A stretch of 64,000 nucleotides of DNA from the NCBI GenBank assembly GCA_015698045.1, contig BLAL01000229.1:1896001-1960000 (forward strand). Direction: 5' to 3'. The notes beneath the pieces were generated by a model. It had not been told where the DNA came from and searched no databases. It worked only from the letters and a program-made list of their open reading frames with translations. The stretch's first letter is position 1, and each line of letters starts with the position of its first letter. The DNA is from Rhizophagus clarus. Taxonomy: Eukaryota > Glomeromycota > Glomeromycetes > Glomerales > Glomeraceae. The translations under genes were made by a program, and so were the position numbers. Below, one piece after another: positions 54,301 through 62,722 of the stretch.

Positions 54301-55705
54301 CCTATATTTAGATGCCAATAATTTATATGGATGGGCTATGTCTCAATATTTACCGACAGGAGGATTCCGGTGGCTCGACCTAGACAAATTACCTGATATT
54401 CGGTCTATTTCTCCAACTGCTAAACGAGGTAGTGCTTGGGAAGTAAAATTAAAATATCCGGAACACCTCCACCCGTCTCATAGTGACTATCCACTCTGCC
54501 CGGAACGTCGAATAGTCAAGCGAAATGAGCTTAGTCCATACCAAAATAACGACCTAATTGATAAACTGAGTGGTGGAAAATTCGCTGAGACAGAAAAATT
54601 GGTAGCAACATTAGAGACTAAAGACCGGTATATTATTCATTACCGAAATCTCCAGCAATGTCTCGAACTGGGAATGGAACTCGAGCATGTTTATCGAGTA
54701 TTAGAGTTTGACCAATCTCCATGGCTCGAACCATACATTACAGCCAATACGATACGACGTCGTGACGCAAAAAATGCATTCGAAAAAGATCTATGGAAAT
54801 TAATGAACAATGCTGTATTCGGAAAGACTATGGAGGACGTCCGACGTCGCACACGGGTAGATTTAGTACGACCAATAGGAGAGGAACATCGACTTCGCAA
54901 AATGTTAGCAGATCCGGCACTAGTTGGTCGTAAGATATTTCATGGAAGCAATCTTATAGCAGTACATCGAAAACAGACAAATGTTGTACTAAATAAGCCA
55001 ATCTATGTCGGGGCTTCGATTTTAGATCTTAATAAGTATTACATGTATGATTTCTGGTACAACTATATCAAGCGCAAGTATGGAGATCGTGCAAAACTAT
55101 GTTATACCGATACGGACTCACTAATTATCGAAATTGAGACGGAAGACGTCTATGCTGATATGGTTGAAGATGCAGATCTTTATGACTTTAGTGATTATCC
55201 CAAAGAGCACCCATTGCTTGAGAAACTTCCACCAGATCAATGGGTAGATCTTCCTGATGGAACACGTGAGCTAAAAAATAAGAAAGTGATCGGCAAATGG
55301 AAAGATGAATTTGCAGGAACTCGGGCATTAAGATATGCAGGAAACCGATCAAAGTCTTATGCATTAGAAACCGAAGATGAGTATAAAAATGTACAGAAAG
55401 CTAAGGGTCTCAAAAAATCTCTCGTCAAAAAAGAGCTAACCATTGATATTTATGAGCGCTGTATTCTAGAAGGTGTGGAGGATAAGCCTCGGACTGCAAA
55501 CTTCTTACGATGTGAAAGATTCATCCCATATATAATCCGCCAGACAAAAAGGAGTATCAACCCACTTGACTCCAAGAGATGGATATTAAATGACCGGGCA
55601 ACAACATGGGCAATTGGGGATTGTCGAATTCCGGCATATTTATCTGCATTGGAACAATATGGGAATGATATTCCTCAAGAAATATTGGCGGATTTGGGTT
55701 TATAA
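51359..55705 (+). CDS. polB: family B DNA polymerase of the Polinton/protein-primed kind
   Basis: 1448 residues. Residues 1-56 are encoded in the terminal repeat (MSGLLGSITGTIGRLFGNLL, then a Pro/Glu-rich stretch). An N-terminal region typical of Polinton polymerases follows (NTDNRCFEECLKAHL, FPATLRDIDLFEENNPSFSV). A zinc/endonuclease-VII-like stretch lies near 655 (VRDHDHFTGKYRGPAHRRCN), then the exonuclease region (PLIYHGGKHYDFHHEVREL). The palm motifs are A (YLDANNLYGWAMSQYLP, about 983), B (LWKLMNNAVFGKTMEDVRRR, about 1146) and C (LCYTDTDSLIIEIET, about 1248). In Polintons this enzyme copies the linear element starting from a protein bound to its ends. The leader's Pro/Glu/Asp-rich part is an unusual extension. 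TATATAAT lies just before the start. Confidence 0.92.
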   Translation: MSGLLGSITGTIGRLFGNLLPSWGDPAPVPPETAEPPEPEKEPEPESDGESDYETADEGDVSSESESESESDNESEAEEEKIIFRRIEDPAPKRLVETRRIFDQGLCVDYLANIPETYPYREDPLAMFEDVEDQISDVYRRKLARLGGVKTKIVLIAHMYRFIQGGRFAHRIDQDIAFPSEILDIIRQDRINQTVSRQYNEILDKIDEMKQNQHSGWIYEYGKKIFLEISAYQPLRGSSHFALPKIWAKPQLGIINPKNTDNRCFEECLKAHLASEEARRQGTRARNLHDVSRLRRFDNILNFSGINFPATLRDIDLFEENNPSFSVNVFYPAPTKNDREQLTRKLDPLRLSEYNYQREHLVDLILFTEGEEDLRDRRNINEVPPGLNTHYCLINGESGWSRIMSNWNKHKGRKYFCRHCWIAPFTRLDLLQEHIKHNCHGRNNPNAGQREIFPEKGMHIMKFKNYGAMENVPFYFVKDLKADSDPVEKNDIKEKTIKLQKQKPNSYGYALMQTDGKLAKEIARRTPNSIAESWESMQRDLEEIIKPKLRNPEKIKMTERDWRTHKSAIRCYICEERLQETRYNKVKYFDTSRKFLGGAHYGCVKIKCEATEENLSEAVYRTEGLSIEEENTFKKATKCCLCKMSLRADINDNRVRDHDHFTGKYRGPAHRRCNLLLRIKPDEIKIPLIYHGGKHYDFHHEVRELGLVSEDKIEIIADNMENYKTIIIGQIKFIDSCQFQFPSLEKVASNLRGQEKSPEQLAKCFPIMAQSLPQHLLPILTQKCEYPYELNDPDRFSRTELPSRKEFNTVLGGLNYCDQGCKKCKHEIKGKKCDGECKEGDLKEVDDCEHEKIYTISQKQYEHAQKVWEEAKCETFGDYHDLYLRTDVLLLADSIQRFRMTMKEVSGLDPLNYITLPSFAFDMAKKMTKVKLELFHKGQEDMHEFVQRWMRGGNSMAPRRLAKANFPGMKGYNKHKANKWLLYLDANNLYGWAMSQYLPTGGFRWLDLDKLPDIRSISPTAKRGSAWEVKLKYPEHLHPSHSDYPLCPERRIVKRNELSPYQNNDLIDKLSGGKFAETEKLVATLETKDRYIIHYRNLQQCLELGMELEHVYRVLEFDQSPWLEPYITANTIRRRDAKNAFEKDLWKLMNNAVFGKTMEDVRRRTRVDLVRPIGEEHRLRKMLADPALVGRKIFHGSNLIAVHRKQTNVVLNKPIYVGASILDLNKYYMYDFWYNYIKRKYGDRAKLCYTDTDSLIIEIETEDVYADMVEDADLYDFSDYPKEHPLLEKLPPDQWVDLPDGTRELKNKKVIGKWKDEFAGTRALRYAGNRSKSYALETEDEYKNVQKAKGLKKSLVKKELTIDIYERCILEGVEDKPRTANFLRCERFIPYIIRQTKRSINPLDSKRWILNDRATTWAIGDCRIPAYLSALEQYGNDIPQEILADLGL

Positions 55706-55819
55706 AAGATAGGCTCAGCTATCACATCTAATATTATAATATTCTTTTTTCTAGAATTTTTTATTTACAATTTAAACTAACCATTTTATTATACAGCAAA
55801 GACTTAGTGTTAGCATACA

Positions 55820-56221
55820 ATGATAGATAATATTCCAGCGAGTGATATTCCAGCGAGCCATATTTCATGGAAAAGAATTGAGGAGGCACAAATCAGAATA
55901 ATAAGAGAGGCATTACGCCTTCGCTATAAAAAAGATAGTAAGCTAGTTAGTGAATATGCTGGCTATGTAAAAAATTTGCGACAATTGGATGACCAAGAAG
56001 AATATATAAAGTCAACTGCCATCATGCTCTTTCCGAATGAAGATGCATATAATAGAAAGATGGCTAGATATCGAAAATGGTATCAGAATAAAAAGGACCT
56101 TCTTGCTAGTATTGAAAATCTATACAGCCTATTCTATTCAATATCTAAAGAAGAGCGACCTATGGCTGAAGAAGAAATTGACAAAACAATAGAAGAACTA
56201 ATTGCAGATGAAGCCGAATAA
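55820..56221 (+). CDS. small helical protein of element 2, unknown function
   Basis: 133 residues, starting 114 bp after the polymerase stop and ending two bases before the integrase stop (tail to tail). Mostly helical and charged: HISWKRIEEAQIRIIREALR, then YRKWYQNKKDLLASIENLY and an acidic end EEEIDKTIEELIADEAE. No membrane segment or known motif. Its position in the element resembles that of small structural or terminal-protein genes, but there is no sequence evidence for either. Confidence 0.6.
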   Translation: MIDNIPASDIPASHISWKRIEEAQIRIIREALRLRYKKDSKLVSEYAGYVKNLRQLDDQEEYIKSTAIMLFPNEDAYNRKMARYRKWYQNKKDLLASIENLYSLFYSISKEERPMAEEEIDKTIEELIADEAE

Positions 56222-56223
56222 AT

Positions 56224-57357
56224 TTAATTCGCAAGTACCCACTGGGGCGGATACTCAACATCAGGAGGAACAATTTGAAGCTCCTCTCTTACAAAAGACT
56301 TTTCCGGGCCATTGCCCTCATCATCTATTAGCCAGTACAAGACTGGCTGATTTTTTTGTATTAAAGATTCGCGGATCTGATAAATTTTAGAAGACCAATT
56401 CATATCAGTTGCGCGTCTTCTTCCTCCCTCATATTCGCTAGAATCAAGCAGATATATAACAGAATTATCAAAAGATAATCTTTCTTCGTCATACCCTATA
56501 GACCCTTTTTGAGGTTTAGAAGGCTTGGCGAAGACATTTTTCTTTTTTATAGCATCTGCGGGAGAAATGCCAAGCAAGCGGGTTACAGAGTTGTTAAGAT
56601 CTTCTATTATTGAATCAATAACACTAGGTAGGTCTTCTAACTCTATTAATTCAGAGGAGGAATCTATTAAGTCATACGCATCAAGAATACTATAGAATCG
56701 TTCTTGAAAAGTTCTATTAAATCTTTCAACAATACCCATAGTTTTCTTAGACTTAGCCTTCTGAATTTTTACGCCATGCTTTCTTAGTAATTTTTCACAT
56801 TCGCCCTTGAATTCAGACCCCTTATCTGATAGAAATACTTTTGGCCAAATAAGAGGGTTTTCAGGGTCATCATAAATTTTTTCTAAGCATTTCGCAATTG
56901 TAGATGAAGTTAAGATCCCTTGTTTATCCTTAACGCTTCTGGCAGATCCCCTAAGGGCCACACCAATAGGAACAGAAACTTTATATCTTGAAGCTACGTC
57001 AATTACATTAAGGAAAAAAAGGTAAATTGTTCGTCCTGACTTAATATGTCGTGTATAAAGAATATCCGCCTGATGCATCTCATTGGGTGTAGTAATAGAG
57101 CTAAAACTTGCTCGTGGGATATATCTAGGACGGGGTTTATGTAATAGATGTAATAATTGTCTCTCAAGCCAGTCCTTCACTTCATCAATAGTAAAATCAT
57201 ATCCAGCCTTAATAGAGGCTTCATGTAATTTTTTCGCATTTCTCTGATAACCAATAGGTTGATAATAAATCTTTTTCAAAGCAATAGAAATATCAAGATT
57301 TCGAGCCTCACCAGAATCTATAGGAATAATAGGTAACAATGGGGGTTGAGCAGACAT
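56224..57357 (-). CDS. rve (retroviral-type) integrase of element 2
   Basis: 377 residues. An N-terminal helical region (HEASIKAGYDFTIDEVKDWL) precedes the catalytic RNase-H-like fold, with Asp98 in NEMHQADILY, Asp178 in VFLSDKGSEFKGE and Glu211 in TMGIVERFNRTFQERF. This is the D-D-E triad with about 33 residues between the last two. A short C-terminal region (YWLIDDEGNGPEKSFVREEL) may be an SH3- or chromo-like DNA/chromatin contact. It would join the AG...CT ends to target DNA and create the six-base duplication seen here. It is transcribed against its neighbours. Its start overlaps head-on with the start of the Gag-like frame. Confidence 0.9.
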   Translation of the reverse strand: MSAQPPLLPIIPIDSGEARNLDISIALKKIYYQPIGYQRNAKKLHEASIKAGYDFTIDEVKDWLERQLLHLLHKPRPRYIPRASFSSITTPNEMHQADILYTRHIKSGRTIYLFFLNVIDVASRYKVSVPIGVALRGSARSVKDKQGILTSSTIAKCLEKIYDDPENPLIWPKVFLSDKGSEFKGECEKLLRKHGVKIQKAKSKKTMGIVERFNRTFQERFYSILDAYDLIDSSSELIELEDLPSVIDSIIEDLNNSVTRLLGISPADAIKKKNVFAKPSKPQKGSIGYDEERLSFDNSVIYLLDSSEYEGGRRRATDMNWSSKIYQIRESLIQKNQPVLYWLIDDEGNGPEKSFVREELQIVPPDVEYPPQWVLAN

Positions 57358-59318
57358 ATCTTGATCAGCTAAATAGCAACTTTGATCTAGGGATAAAGTT
57401 AGTACAAAAGAAAATTCACAAACTAGAAGAGGAAATTAAAGCCTGTGAGCGATATATTTCTCATCTTGAAAAGAATCTTCAATCTTATGATGATGAAGTT
57501 AATCAGCTAAAGGATAAATGTAAGGTTATTCTAGGTGAACTTAAAAAATGTCAGGATCACCTGGAGCTAAAAGAAGAGGCATTAGTTATTCAAGATAATC
57601 GAATTATCCAGCTAGAAGACATAATAGATAAACTTAAATCTCGTATACAAGAATTATCTAAATCTAATAATAATCATTCCGAAGAAGAACAAAAAAATAT
57701 GGCAATACCTGATATTTTAATAAATATTGCTAGAGCGCTAGATCGGGTGGAATCATATTTTGATGGGGATACATCATTCAACCCCAAAAATACACTAGAT
57801 GGTATACGAATCTTATTAACAACTGCTCGTGAACTTATGCAAAGAAATGCTCAAGATGCTATTAACATGCAAGGTTTATACCGTATAGCTAATGATCGAA
57901 TCAATGGCCTTAGGAATGAATTAACAACTACTAGAAATCAATGTCTTCGAAGAGCTCAGCTACTGACTTTAGCATATAATAATGAGGTAAATGAGCGTCG
58001 ACGATGGTGGCAAATAGCACAGGATAGGCAAACTAATGGACAAAGGATAGCCTTAAGAAAGCAAAATCGAATAAATGTATTAATAGGAGAAAAAGCTATT
58101 CTTCAGCGAATAAATCAGAGACGCAAAGCAGAGGCAGAATTAGCAGAATTCAATCGGGTATTTGTATTTAATAGATACCAAAAATGGAAGGGTAGGGAAT
58201 TAAATTCACGACAAATTATTTTGAATTTACAAAACAATCCTCCAGGAAACATGGCTACAATACAAGATGTCATGCATACATTAGCACCATTACTTGCACA
58301 ATTACCCAATTATGATGGGCAGGAACCACCAGACGTATATTATCAAAAGCTTAGAAATATAAATGAGATGGCACGTCCTTTAGCCGTTGCTGGCTTTAAT
58401 GCCGTTGCAAGATGTCAAGTTATGATAAATAAAATGACAGGTAGGTTTGCACCTGTTCCTGCCAATGATCCTTATGCAGGAGGTAATCCAGCTATTAATA
58501 CTGAACCTCTCTTCCTAAACTGGTTGCGTGAAAAATATAGAGAAGTTATGGTAGGGACTAACCGAAGTGCTATATTTGCTCTTGTTAATGAAAAGTTTTT
58601 AGAGACAGATACTCCAGATAGTTATGAAAAACGAATCAAACCACTAGTACAAGCAATGCCAGATGCTGATGCCTTACCTTATCTATTTAATCAATTGCCT
58701 TCTGATTTAGAAATGAGAGTTAGAATTGCTACTCCTGCTACAGTCATTGCATTTTTTACAGACTTGCGTAATATATGGCATGAAAGTGCAGGCAAAAGAA
58801 TACAAGCTCATACAATAGCTCCAGTTAATTATAAAGCTCAACCACAAAAAGATGATTTTAAAATTCGTCTAGCAAAAGATTTGGGTTATACAGGAATAGG
58901 AACAGATGACGCTACATTAGAAAATTTTATTTATGAAGAACTTAAAAAGAGATTAGGAGGTCAAACAGCTCATGTTAGAAAGAGTCCCTTTACACCTAGA
59001 AGTGCCTATGCTACAAAGAAAGTTGTTAGAAAGGTAATGCCAAGTAAAGCATCAAGTAAACTTGTCCGGCATTGCTCAGTATGTGGAAAGGCTGGACATA
59101 CAAAGGTTAATTGCCCCAGACTAAAGCGGACTAAAAAAGTTAATTATGTATACCAAAATAAGGAAGAAGATTCTGATGACTCTGAAGATTCTGAAGAATA
59201 CATATTGGAAGAAGATTCTGAAGAAGAAATTGAAGATGATAATGAGGATGATATTGATGATGAATCACGAAATTGCTATGCTTTAAAAAAAAAGTGGTGC
59301 GAAGTGGAGTACCTATAA
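57339..59318 (+). CDS. Gag-like protein with CCHC zinc knuckle (element 2)
   Basis: Up to 659 residues. Residues 1-115 form a long coiled coil (KLEEEIKACERYISHLEKNL). An in-frame Met at residue 121 (57699, MAIPDILINIARALDRVESY) is an alternative start that would avoid overlap with the integrase. A helical region follows. At about 320-490 there is a Gag/capsid-like segment (EPPDVYYQKLRNINEMARPL, then EPLFLNWLREKYREVMVG and YEKRIKPLVQAMPDADAL). A single zinc knuckle, CSVCGKAGHTKVNCP (C-x2-C-x4-H-x4-C, about 576), precedes an acidic tail. In retroelements such proteins form particles and bind nucleic acid. The downstream retropepsin-like frame overlaps the last 46 bases, a spacing that Gag-Pro pairs use for frameshift read-through. 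Confidence 0.75.
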   Translation: MGVEQTYLDQLNSNFDLGIKLVQKKIHKLEEEIKACERYISHLEKNLQSYDDEVNQLKDKCKVILGELKKCQDHLELKEEALVIQDNRIIQLEDIIDKLKSRIQELSKSNNNHSEEEQKNMAIPDILINIARALDRVESYFDGDTSFNPKNTLDGIRILLTTARELMQRNAQDAINMQGLYRIANDRINGLRNELTTTRNQCLRRAQLLTLAYNNEVNERRRWWQIAQDRQTNGQRIALRKQNRINVLIGEKAILQRINQRRKAEAELAEFNRVFVFNRYQKWKGRELNSRQIILNLQNNPPGNMATIQDVMHTLAPLLAQLPNYDGQEPPDVYYQKLRNINEMARPLAVAGFNAVARCQVMINKMTGRFAPVPANDPYAGGNPAINTEPLFLNWLREKYREVMVGTNRSAIFALVNEKFLETDTPDSYEKRIKPLVQAMPDADALPYLFNQLPSDLEMRVRIATPATVIAFFTDLRNIWHESAGKRIQAHTIAPVNYKAQPQKDDFKIRLAKDLGYTGIGTDDATLENFIYEELKKRLGGQTAHVRKSPFTPRSAYATKKVVRKVMPSKASSKLVRHCSVCGKAGHTKVNCPRLKRTKKVNYVYQNKEEDSDDSEDSEEYILEEDSEEEIEDDNEDDIDDESRNCYALKKKWCEVEYL

Positions 59319-60352
59319 AAAAGAGTACCAAATCAAAAGAAGGAACCACCAAGAAGTCCCCTACTTCCAAATCTCGTACTAGTAATATAGCCATAGCTAC
59401 AGATCTAATGTATCAAATAGCATTAAAATCGTCAATAGCATCATTAGTCCCTCATTGTCCTAGAGAGATTCTTATAGAAATTTCAAAATTTATTAATATG
59501 ATATTCCCCAAAATAAAAGACCATTGCTTGAATACAGAAATGCCAAATGATACGGTTAAAAGAAGGGAATTAGCATGGGAAAATGTTACAAAAAAATTTC
59601 AAGATGTCTTATTTCCACTAATACAGGCCACAAATACCGAACAGAAGCTTCTTTTACAAGTTCCAGAAAATAATAATGAAACTGTTCCAAATGCCCCCAG
59701 CTCAAATGAAGATATGGTTATAACAGATTCTACTAAAATAAAGGAAAACAATACTACTTCCTCTAACTATGTTATACCAGAGAGCATTCAACTAGCCATT
59801 AAGGCATATGCATTAGCTAAAAAAAAAAATAGCCAAATATATTGGCCAAAGCCCTTGGAGATAAATTTTCTCCAAATAAAGGATGCCGATGATGTTGCAA
59901 CCATCTCATGTAAGGTAGGGGATATAACTATACCATATGCAATGATTGATAGTGGATCAGATTCATCAATATTCTCAGAAAATGTTGCTATTCATTTGGG
60001 TCAAAAAATAAATAGAAAGAAGATTCATCGACTTAATGGGGTTGCAAGTAAGTCTCATTCTCTTGGTACGGTTGATAGTGTTCCTGTAACTATAGAGGAT
60101 AAGGAAAATAGAGATACCATTTCAGATGAATTTTCTGTCGTCCCTACAGAATATGATGATAATGGAAATGAGTTATCACTATTTATTCTTGGAACGAAAT
60201 GGCAACATCGGGCAGGATGGGAACCCTTAGTAAAGGGAGAATTTAAGACAATCCGAAATGGAAAGACTATTACCATCCCCCTATCAGTTCACAAGTCTCA
60301 GCATAATGTCTTCACTGTAGGGAAGGGGCCAGAACCTGTAAAAAAAAACTAG
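59273..60352 (+). CDS. retropepsin-like protein (element 2)
   Basis: 359 residues. A basic N-terminus and a helical middle (MYQIALKSSIASLVPHCPRE) are followed at about 205-310 by a retropepsin-like fold: ATISCKVGDITIPYAMIDSG, with DSGSDSSIFS as the catalytic loop, then HRLNGVASKSHSLGTVDSVP and LSLFILGTKWQHRAGWEPL. Such proteases act as dimers and mature Gag in retroelements. The start at 59273 lies within the end of the Gag-like frame, near an A-run. An aspartic protease is not a standard Polinton gene (those use a cysteine protease), so this pairs with the Gag-like gene as a retroelement-type module. Confidence 0.7.
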   Translation: MLCFKKKVVRSGVPIKKSTKSKEGTTKKSPTSKSRTSNIAIATDLMYQIALKSSIASLVPHCPREILIEISKFINMIFPKIKDHCLNTEMPNDTVKRRELAWENVTKKFQDVLFPLIQATNTEQKLLLQVPENNNETVPNAPSSNEDMVITDSTKIKENNTTSSNYVIPESIQLAIKAYALAKKKNSQIYWPKPLEINFLQIKDADDVATISCKVGDITIPYAMIDSGSDSSIFSENVAIHLGQKINRKKIHRLNGVASKSHSLGTVDSVPVTIEDKENRDTISDEFSVVPTEYDDNGNELSLFILGTKWQHRAGWEPLVKGEFKTIRNGKTITIPLSVHKSQHNVFTVGKGPEPVKKN

Positions 60353-60615
60353 CTAGCAAACGATCTAATAAGGAACGTATATGTAAAAGATGTGGTAAGG
60401 AATTCTTATATCCATCTAAACTTGAACAACATTTAGCTAATAAAACTCCATGTATTTTTTCTTCCAATAGTTTAGCAAGTAGTTCTAATAGCTCAAGTAG
60501 TTCAAGTAGTTCAAGTGGTTCAAGTGGTTCAAGTACTTCAAGTAGTTCAAATATTTCAAGTAGTTCTAAAAGTTTGATAAAAAATATGGTGCCTATTCGA
60601 CTATTTTTGGCATGA
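60343..60615 (+). other. finger-like and Ser-rich coding-like stretch (element 2)
   Basis: A short open stretch with ICKRCGKEFLYPSKLEQHLA (C-x2-C ... H, a C2H2-type finger start), followed by a Ser/Asn run and SLIKNMVPIRLFLA. It overlaps the end of the retropepsin-like frame. Codon pattern and the finger suggest it is translated in some context, but no start codon of its own is evident. Confidence 0.4.
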
Positions 60616-60801
60616 TATAACCTTTTGAAGTTCTTGAATAAGATGGTCAGAAAGTTTTGTACGAATAGAGGAACGAAATGAATATTTTTTTCGAATATCT
60701 GGATTATCTGGTGCATTAGCACGCCATCTATTCCACAAGACTTTGGCATCTTTTTCATAAAAACTAATTGGCTCTATAGCACTAGAAAAAAAAAAAATCA
60801 A
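60601..60801 (-). CDS. short unassigned frame between the convergent genes (element 2)
   Basis: 66 residues at most, of which EPISFYEKDAKVLWNRWRAN and DIRKKYSFRSSIRTKLSDHL look protein-like (charged, Trp-containing). It lies 28 bp downstream of the F-box/LRR fusion on the same strand. It may be a small gene or a former extension. Little else can be said. Confidence 0.3.
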   Translation of the reverse strand: MIFFFSSAIEPISFYEKDAKVLWNRWRANAPDNPDIRKKYSFRSSIRTKLSDHLIQELQKVISCQK

Positions 60802-60829
60802 ATAATTTTTGGGTGAATGCTATCTAATC

Positions 60830-62722
60830 CTATTCTTCATCAGACTCAATTATGAGTTTTATTTTTGGGTTAAAGTTTTGGAAATCAGATAATATATTCT
60901 TTCCAATCCGTAAACATCCCCTAATTTCTATCGTTCCCAAACTAGGAGTCAGCTCTGGAATTTTTAAAAATGCTTTCGGGCTTATTCGCCTAGAACCTCT
61001 TATCGTGAGTCTTTTTAAATTAGGACACTCGGCTAGAAGCGCTTCCAGATTTTTATTGTTAAGTATACGTGAACCACTATTTTCAAAACTTAGCCATTGT
61101 AAATTGGGGCAAGCCTTACATACTTCGGAAATGTATACATCTGGTTCTATATTTATTTCCCCAATAAATTTTAGACCTAGCACTTGCGCACATGCATCTG
61201 GCTTTGTATTTTTGCTTAATGCCTTTGTGAACTTGATCCCGGAAATGGCTGTTAGAGATATTCTTTGCCATACTAGTCTTCTAGCAATATAATACCATTG
61301 CTTATTAACAAATAAAAGAGGATACATTTTTTTGTCCCTATCCTTTCTATAATGTTGGAAAATTCTATCGAGAATCTCATTTGGCAAAGGTAAATAATGG
61401 ATGGGTGATTTTTCCGATTTCGTAGATGGAGACACTATTTCATCGAAATCAATCCATTTAAAATTCATTACATTTTTTATTGAAACAATGCCTGATTTTA
61501 CTATTTTTAGATCACCCCTTCCGCCTATATATCTTTCTATCAGCTGTTCAGTATTTTTATCCGAAATAATAAAACCATCTGTGTGGATACGCTTTACACA
61601 ATCACCTAGTGGTTTGATTTTTTCTGATATAATTTTACGTCCCTTTGCTGAGATAAATGGTGCCATACGTCGATGTGGCCCTGGTCTTCTCCCATCTGAG
61701 TATAATCGTCCCCAGAGTGATACTAGCATATGTTTGGCCACTTTTCCCGCTTGCCCACCCTCTTTCTTGATCTCTGTAAGATAACTTGCCCATTGATTGA
61801 AAATACCATCTCCGCTCATGAGCTTAGATTGCTCATATATTAGAGCATTAGGACTTTCAGAGGATAACTCTATGTGGAGACCTAGATCCATTGCTAATAA
61901 TAAATCATAGTGAGTGTAATATCCTGCAGGATTATAACGAAATCCTCTTATACATTTTTGTTCTGCTGGCTGACCCCCTATGTAAGCACGATAAATTCCG
62001 TACTTTAGGCTATCATTGAAAAAACCAGTCCTAATATGTGTGACTGTTTTAAATTCACCTGCTCTTACTGGCCAGCCTGACATATAACTAGATAAGATAT
62101 GCGGATAAAATTCATTGAAGTCCATTTCGGTCGCAATTCCTTCATATGGCTCAGCCCATGTTAAAGCTCCCGTGTATGCTGATCTTATCCAATGGTCTTC
62201 TTCTTGTGATATGTCTTCTGCTTTTCTAGGAGCACTAGACACATCTTGAAAGAAACGAAAACTTGCCATAGCGTATGTACCAGTTTTTCGTAAATCAATC
62301 TGTCCTCTACTTCGCCATGCTATTGCACTGGCTTCTTCATTATATCGTTTATGTGCTTCCTGGAGTGTCTCATTCGGATTGGCTTTGATTATAAACCAGT
62401 CTCGTGATAAATTACGGAAGTCATTTTCAGAACCAATCCATTGTGTACTCCCATCATAGAACTCAACATCCTTACCTTGCTTCCTCCAAAACAGGAACCT
62501 TCGAGTAGCTGAATACCATCTTGTTTCTGTATTTTGGCTATCTTGACAAGTTAAAGCGGTCTCATAGTCGCTCTCCCCATCCGACTCCGGCTCCGGCTCT
62601 TTTTCTGGTTCGGGAGGTTCGGCTGTCTCGGGTGGTACTGGTGCCGGGTCTCCCCAGCTTGGCAAAAGATTTCCGAACAATCGTCCTATTGTGCCAGTGA
62701 TACTACCAAGTAATCCGCTCAT
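60830..62722 (-). CDS. polymerase-like protein fused to F-box/LRR (element 2)
   Basis: 630 residues. Residues 1-56 are the same leader as in the polymerase, because both starts lie in the terminal repeats. Residues ~60-410 resemble a divergent family B polymerase palm. Motif A is TEMDFNEFYPHILSSYMSGW (about 201), motif B is GKVAKHMLVSLWGRLYSD (about 330) and motif C is CVKRIHTDGFIIS (about 380). Residues ~443-485 are an F-box (LPLPNEILDRIFQHYRK, then FVNKQWYYIARRLVWQRISL). Residues ~500-615 are leucine-rich repeats (CPNLQWLSFENSGSRILNNK, CPNLKRLTIRGSRRISPKAF). F-box proteins recruit targets to SCF ubiquitin ligases. A single frame joins replication-like and ubiquitin-ligase-like parts. Whether the palm is an enzyme or a DNA-binding relic is not known. 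Confidence 0.75.
   Translation of the reverse strand: MSGLLGSITGTIGRLFGNLLPSWGDPAPVPPETAEPPEPEKEPEPESDGESDYETALTCQDSQNTETRWYSATRRFLFWRKQGKDVEFYDGSTQWIGSENDFRNLSRDWFIIKANPNETLQEAHKRYNEEASAIAWRSRGQIDLRKTGTYAMASFRFFQDVSSAPRKAEDISQEEDHWIRSAYTGALTWAEPYEGIATEMDFNEFYPHILSSYMSGWPVRAGEFKTVTHIRTGFFNDSLKYGIYRAYIGGQPAEQKCIRGFRYNPAGYYTHYDLLLAMDLGLHIELSSESPNALIYEQSKLMSGDGIFNQWASYLTEIKKEGGQAGKVAKHMLVSLWGRLYSDGRRPGPHRRMAPFISAKGRKIISEKIKPLGDCVKRIHTDGFIISDKNTEQLIERYIGGRGDLKIVKSGIVSIKNVMNFKWIDFDEIVSPSTKSEKSPIHYLPLPNEILDRIFQHYRKDRDKKMYPLLFVNKQWYYIARRLVWQRISLTAISGIKFTKALSKNTKPDACAQVLGLKFIGEINIEPDVYISEVCKACPNLQWLSFENSGSRILNNKNLEALLAECPNLKRLTIRGSRRISPKAFLKIPELTPSLGTIEIRGCLRIGKNILSDFQNFNPKIKLIIESDEE

Noticed and set aside
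60312-60758. 148-codon frame opposite the Ser-rich stretch, rich in Leu/Glu
   Set aside because: It is an antisense reading of the AGTTCAAGT-type Ser repeat of the plus strand and has no independent support.
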